A stretch of 64,000 nt of DNA. It comes from Serratia marcescens. GTDB taxonomy: Bacteria > Pseudomonadota > Gammaproteobacteria > Enterobacterales > Enterobacteriaceae. The stretch is from the NCBI RefSeq assembly GCF_029846115.1, contig NZ_JARVZZ010000001.1, positions 2,480,001 through 2,544,000 on the forward strand. The letters run 5' to 3'. The notes below the pieces were generated by a model. The model worked only from the letters and a program-made list of their open reading frames with translations, ran no database searches and was not told the DNA's origin. The number at the start of each line of letters is the position of its first letter. The first letter of the stretch is position 1. The position numbers and the translations under genes are program-made. This document shows, piece after piece, positions 60,318-64,000 of this stretch.

Positions 60318-62345
60318 TTACTTGACCTGCATGCCTGGCTGTGCGCCGCTGTCCGGGCTCAGCAGGAAGATCTCTTTCCCGCCAGGGCCCGCCGCCATCA
60401 CCATGCCTTCCGAAACGCCGAAACGCATTTTGCGCGGCGCCAGGTTGGCGACCATGATGGTCAGGCGGCCTTCCAGCGCTTTCGGATCCGGGTAAGCGGA
60501 GCGAATGCCGGAGAAGATCTGGCGCGATTCGCCGCCCAGGTCCAGCTGCAGTTTCAGCAGTTTGTCAGAGCCTTCGACAAAGTCGGCGCTCTTGATCAGG
60601 GCGATGCGCATGTCCACCTTGGCGAAGTCGTCGAAGGTGATGGTTTCCTGGATCGGATCATCGGCCAATGGACCTGTCACCGGTTTGGCGGCGGCCATGT
60701 CTTCCTTCGAAGCGTTGACCATCTCGCTGACCTTGTCCAGATCGATGCGGTTGAACAGCGCTTTGAATGCGTTCACCTGATGGCCCAGCAGCGGCTGCGG
60801 GATCGTGTCCCAGCTCAGCTCGGCATTGAGGAACGCTTCGGCGCGTTCGGTCAGCGAAGGCAGCACCGGCTTCAGGTAAGTCATCAGCACGCGGAACAGG
60901 TTGATGCCCATCGAGCAGATGGCCTGCAGATCGGCGTCGCGGCCTTCTTCCTTCGCCACCACCCAAGGTGCCTGCTCATCCACGTAACGGTTGGCCAGAT
61001 CGGCCAGCGCCATGATTTCGCGGATCGCGCGGCTGAACTCGCGGCCGGCGTAAGCTTCGGCGATGCTCTGCGCCGCGTCGACGAAGGTCTGGTACAGCGC
61101 CGGATCGGCCAGGCTGTCGGCCAGCTTGCCGCCGAAGCGCTTGTTGATAAAGCCGGCGTTGCGCGACGCCAGGTTCACCACCTTGTTGACGATATCGGCG
61201 TTTACGCGCTGCACGAAGTCTTCCAGATTGAGATCGATGTCATCAATGCGTGAAGAGAGCTTGGCGGCGTAGTAATAGCGCAGGCAGTCGGCGTCCAGAT
61301 GCTGCAGGTAGGTGCCGGCCTTGATGAAGGTGCCGCGCGACTTGGACATTTTGGCGCCGTTCACCGTCACGTAGCCGTGCACGAACAGGTTGGTCGGTTT
61401 GCGGAAGTTGCTGCCTTCCAGCATCGCCGGCCAGAACAGGCTGTGGAAGTAGACGATGTCCTTGCCGATAAAGTGATACAGCTCGGTAGTGGAGTCTTTG
61501 CGCCAGAACTCGTCGAAGTCCAGATCGCCGCGCTTGTCGCACAGGTTCTTGAAGGAGCCCATGTAGCCGATCGGCGCGTCCAGCCAGACGTAGAAGTATT
61601 TGCCCGGCGCATCCGGGATCTCGAAGCCGAAGTAAGGCGCATCGCGGGAGATGTCCCACTGCTGCAGGCCGGATTCGAACCACTCCTGCATCTTGTTCGC
61701 TACTTGCTCTTGCAGCGCGCCGGAGCGCGTCCACGCCTGCAGCATTTCGCTGAAGGCCGGCAGGTCGAAGAAGAAGTGTTCGGAGTCGCGCATCACCGGC
61801 GTCGCGCCGGAAACCACGGACTTCGGATCGATCAGTTCCGTCGGGCTGTAGGTGGCGCCGCACACTTCGCAGTTGTCGCCGTACTGATCGGGCGATTTGC
61901 ATTTCGGGCAGGTGCCTTTCACGAAACGGTCCGGCAGGAACATGCCTTTCTCCGGATCGTACAGCTGAGAAATGGTGCGGTTCTTGATAAAACCGTTTTC
62001 TTTCAAGCGGCTGTAAATCAGGGTGGACAGCTCGCGGTTTTCATCGCTATGGGTCGAATGGTAGTTGTCATAGCTGATGCCAAAGCCGGCGAAATCCTGT
62101 TGGTGCTCCTGGCTCATCTCCGCGATCATTTCTTCCGGTTTCACGCCCAGTTGCTGCGCTTTCAGCATGATCGGCGTGCCGTGCGCGTCGTCCGCGCAGA
62201 TGAAATGCACTTCGTGGCCGCGCATTCGTTGGTAACGCACCCAGATATCCGCCTGGATGTGCTCGAGCATGTGGCCGAGATGGATGGAACCATTTGCGTA
62301 CGGTAGCGCGCACGTCACCAATAATTTTTTCGCGACTTGAGCCAT
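60318..62345 (-). CDS. metG: Methionyl-tRNA synthetase
   Basis: The enzyme has 675 residues. It has the class I motifs [11 protein letters not shown] (HIGH-type) near residue 15 and [10 protein letters not shown] (KMSKS) near 335. A zinc knuckle follows ([19 protein letters not shown]). The C-terminal dimerisation/tRNA-binding domain ([35 protein letters not shown]) is complete, as in E. coli MetG. It is divergent from apbC with 159 bp between them. Confidence 0.98.
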   Translation of the reverse strand: MAQVAKKLLVTCALPYANGSIHLGHMLEHIQADIWVRYQRMRGHEVHFICADDAHGTPIMLKAQQLGVKPEEMIAEMSQEHQQDFAGFGISYDNYHSTHSDENRELSTLIYSRLKENGFIKNRTISQLYDPEKGMFLPDRFVKGTCPKCKSPDQYGDNCEVCGATYSPTELIDPKSVVSGATPVMRDSEHFFFDLPAFSEMLQAWTRSGALQEQVANKMQEWFESGLQQWDISRDAPYFGFEIPDAPGKYFYVWLDAPIGYMGSFKNLCDKRGDLDFDEFWRKDSTTELYHFIGKDIVYFHSLFWPAMLEGSNFRKPTNLFVHGYVTVNGAKMSKSRGTFIKAGTYLQHLDADCLRYYYAAKLSSRIDDIDLNLEDFVQRVNADIVNKVVNLASRNAGFINKRFGGKLADSLADPALYQTFVDAAQSIAEAYAGREFSRAIREIMALADLANRYVDEQAPWVVAKEEGRDADLQAICSMGINLFRVLMTYLKPVLPSLTERAEAFLNAELSWDTIPQPLLGHQVNAFKALFNRIDLDKVSEMVNASKEDMAAAKPVTGPLADDPIQETITFDDFAKVDMRIALIKSADFVEGSDKLLKLQLDLGGESRQIFSGIRSAYPDPKALEGRLTIMVANLAPRKMRFGVSEGMVMAAGPGGKEIFLLSPDSGAQPGMQVK

Positions 62346-62504
62346 AGTGAGAACTTGCTTTCTGTAATGAATAAAAGGGCCTTCGATGTTAACCGATCGC
62401 GCCCTTCGCTGCTAGGGCGGTTTCTTGCAGGTTATATGCGCCAGCGGCAGCGCAGTTCTGATATGCTTAGCCGGAAGCTACCCATTCAAAATCAAGGAGC
62501 CGGG

Positions 62505-63617
62505 ATGAACGCAAAATCCCCTGAGCAGACCAACCCCGAAGTTCTGCGCGCCCTGGTGACCGGTGTACTGGCCGCCTTTGAACACCCGACGTTGAAAAAC
62601 AACCTGACCGCATTGAAGGCCATCCATCACTGCGCGTTGCTGGACGATGTGCTGCATATCGAACTGACGATGCCGTTTGCCTGGCAGAGCGGTTTTGAGG
62701 CGCTGCAGGCGAGCGTCGGCCCCGAATTGCTGCGCGTGACCGGCGCCGGCGCCATCGACTGGAAGCTAACTCACGATATCACGACGCTGAAGCGTGCCAA
62801 CGGCCAGGCCGGGATCAAAGGCGTGCGCAATATCATCGCCGTCAGCTCCGGCAAAGGCGGGGTGGGGAAATCCACCACCGCCGTCAACCTGGCGCTGGCG
62901 CTGGTCGCCGAAGGGGCCAAGGTCGGTATTCTGGACGCCGACATTTACGGCCCGTCGATCCCCAATATGCTGGGCACCGAACACGAGCGGCCGACTTCGC
63001 CGGACGGTCAGCACATGGCGCCGATCGTGGCGCACGGCCTGGCGACCAACTCCATCGGTTACCTGGTGACCGACGACAACGCCATGGTGTGGCGCGGCCC
63101 GATGGCCAGCAAGGCGCTGATGCAGCTGCTGCAGGATACGCTGTGGCCGGATCTGGATTACCTGGTGCTGGACATGCCGCCGGGCACCGGCGACATCCAG
63201 CTGACGCTGTCGCAGAACATTCCGGTGACCGGCGCGCTGGTGGTTACCACCCCGCAGGATATCGCTTTGCTGGATGCCGCCAAGGGCATCGTGATGTTCG
63301 AGAAAGTGCATGTGCCGGTGCTGGGCATCGTGGAGAACATGAGCGTGCACATCTGCAGCAACTGCGGTCACCATGAGCCGATCTTCGGCACCGGCGGCGC
63401 TGAGAAGCTGGTGCAGAAATACCACAGCCGCCTGCTGGGGCAGATGCCGCTGCATATCTCGCTGCGCGAAGACCTGGATCGCGGTACGCCGACGGTGATC
63501 AGCCGCCCGGACAGCGAATTCGCCGAAATGTATCGTCAACTGGCCGGTCGCGTGGCTGCGCAGATGTATTGGCAGGGCGAGGCGATCCCGACAGAGATTG
63601 CATTCCGCGCGCTGTAA
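62505..63617 (+). CDS. apbC: Iron-sulfur cluster carrier protein ApbC (Mrp)
   Basis: The protein has 370 residues from the ATG at 62505 with AAGGAG upstream, matching E. coli Mrp (369). An N-terminal MIP18-like domain (VLRALVTGVLAAFEHPTLKNN) is followed by the ParA/Mrp ATPase: VSSGKGGVGKSTTAVNLALAL, DADIYGPSIPNMLG and the D-M-P-P-G-T-G-D motif. A CxxC pair in HICSNCGHHEPIFG binds the Fe-S cluster. It loads or transfers Fe-S clusters. It is divergent from metG, the arrangement seen in E. coli. Confidence 0.97.
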   Translation: MNAKSPEQTNPEVLRALVTGVLAAFEHPTLKNNLTALKAIHHCALLDDVLHIELTMPFAWQSGFEALQASVGPELLRVTGAGAIDWKLTHDITTLKRANGQAGIKGVRNIIAVSSGKGGVGKSTTAVNLALALVAEGAKVGILDADIYGPSIPNMLGTEHERPTSPDGQHMAPIVAHGLATNSIGYLVTDDNAMVWRGPMASKALMQLLQDTLWPDLDYLVLDMPPGTGDIQLTLSQNIPVTGALVVTTPQDIALLDAAKGIVMFEKVHVPVLGIVENMSVHICSNCGHHEPIFGTGGAEKLVQKYHSRLLGQMPLHISLREDLDRGTPTVISRPDSEFAEMYRQLAGRVAAQMYWQGEAIPTEIAFRAL

Positions 63618-63637
63618 TCTGCCTATCGCAAAGCAAG

Positions 63638-63665
63638 AACCCGGCTTAAACACCGGGTTTTTTTA
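63638..63665 (+). terminator. Terminator of apbC
   Basis: AACCCGG and CCGGGTT form a 7-bp stem with an 8-nt loop followed by a run of T. The convergent PAP2 gene ends at 63663. Confidence 0.88.
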
Positions 63666-64000
63666 TGGGATGCGGACAGGGTTGTGCAAATCTGCCCGGG
63701 TATAGGGACGTTCGATCTGAGCCAGCGTTTTGGCGATATGCTCCAGCAACCCCTGGGTGGGAGCCGGCTGCCGCTGCCCCATCAGCGCCAATGGCAAGGC
63801 CAGCGCGATGGCGAAGTGGGGCCAAGAGAGATGCGGGCGCGTTTTGCTTCGCTGCAACCACAGGAACAGTGCGCTGGCCAGATAGCCTAAAATCAGCCCG
63901 CTGATCACCTCTGATACCGAGTGAACACGAATTTCCAGCCGCGAAACGCCGATGGCGAAAGGCAATATCCACCCGGTCAGCAAAGCGATGCTACGTATTG
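63663..64000 (-). CDS. PAP2-family phosphatase, C-terminal part
   Basis: The frame is open to the right window edge on the minus strand, so about 112 C-terminal residues are visible. The third PAP2 motif is readable as SRLEIRVHSVSE: SR-x5-H-x3 and then Glu where Asp is usual. Two membrane helices follow (VISGLILGYLASALFLWL; HFAIALALPLALMG), as in lipid or undecaprenyl phosphatases. The TTG at 63983 is internal. The Asp-to-Glu change keeps charge, so activity is possible. Confidence 0.78.
   Translation of the reverse strand, partial: IRSIALLTGWILPFAIGVSRLEIRVHSVSEVISGLILGYLASALFLWLQRSKTRPHLSWPHFAIALALPLALMGQRQPAPTQGLLEHIAKTLAQIERPYTRADLHNPVRIP

Overview
The window looks like a chromosomal segment of a Serratia marcescens-like member of the Yersiniaceae/Enterobacterales. 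It is GC-rich. Many blocks keep Escherichia coli-like order: iaaA-gsiABCD, folE-yeiB-galS-mglBAC, sanA, cdd-yohK-yohJ, and metG back to back with apbC. The species is an inference from gene content and composition; there is no rRNA or tRNA here to test it.

Layout. 1-3810: end of betI, then betB and betA (choline to glycine betaine), with a long palindromic repeat between betB and betA. 3919-5544: a stand-alone FMN-binding glutamate-synthase-like membrane protein. 5730-12544: a fimbrial locus, with an EAL protein and a LuxR-type regulator divergent from a four-gene chaperone-usher operon (pilin, chaperone, usher, adhesin). 12618-21321: AraC regulator, mqo, phoA with a near-consensus Pho box, a glutathione transferase with an ArsR-type regulator, an ABM-domain monooxygenase, an exported isochorismatase-like hydrolase with a divergent LysR regulator, and a small P-loop kinase. 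21354-22179: a GNAT protein behind a TopAI/YjhX toxin, matching the E. coli topAI-yjhQ toxin-antitoxin pair, with a leader RNA carrying an 8-codon upstream ORF. 22414-25898: cyanate detoxification (cynT, cynS, cynR) and an MHS-type transporter.

25899-28741 is the accessory region. It is visibly AT-rich and gene-poor, and a perfect 105-bp direct repeat of the ybiT promoter and start brackets about 2.05 kb. Inside are a 217-residue unrecognised protein, an 11-bp-overlapping 66-residue two-helix membrane protein, and a second similar 71-residue membrane protein. The arrangement resembles a membrane-acting toxin with its immunity proteins plus a spare immunity gene. This is the best candidate in the window for an undescribed system.

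28742-40396: ybiT, moeB-moeA, a DUF924 protein, iaaA with the glutathione importer gsiABCD, and a chromosomal (O157-type) ccdAB toxin-antitoxin pair. 40435-44630: glutathione-dependent formaldehyde detoxification (fghA, adhC), a PtrR-like LysR regulator and a divergent MFS protein. 44874-51842: folE, yeiB, galS and the galactose/methyl-galactoside importer mglBAC, with Gal operators and CRP sites ahead of galS and mglB. 52082-64000: tautomerase, sanA, maeA, cdd, yohJK, a YdeE-like efflux protein, an orphan sugar-type binding protein, metG, apbC, and the edge-truncated end of a PAP2 phosphatase.
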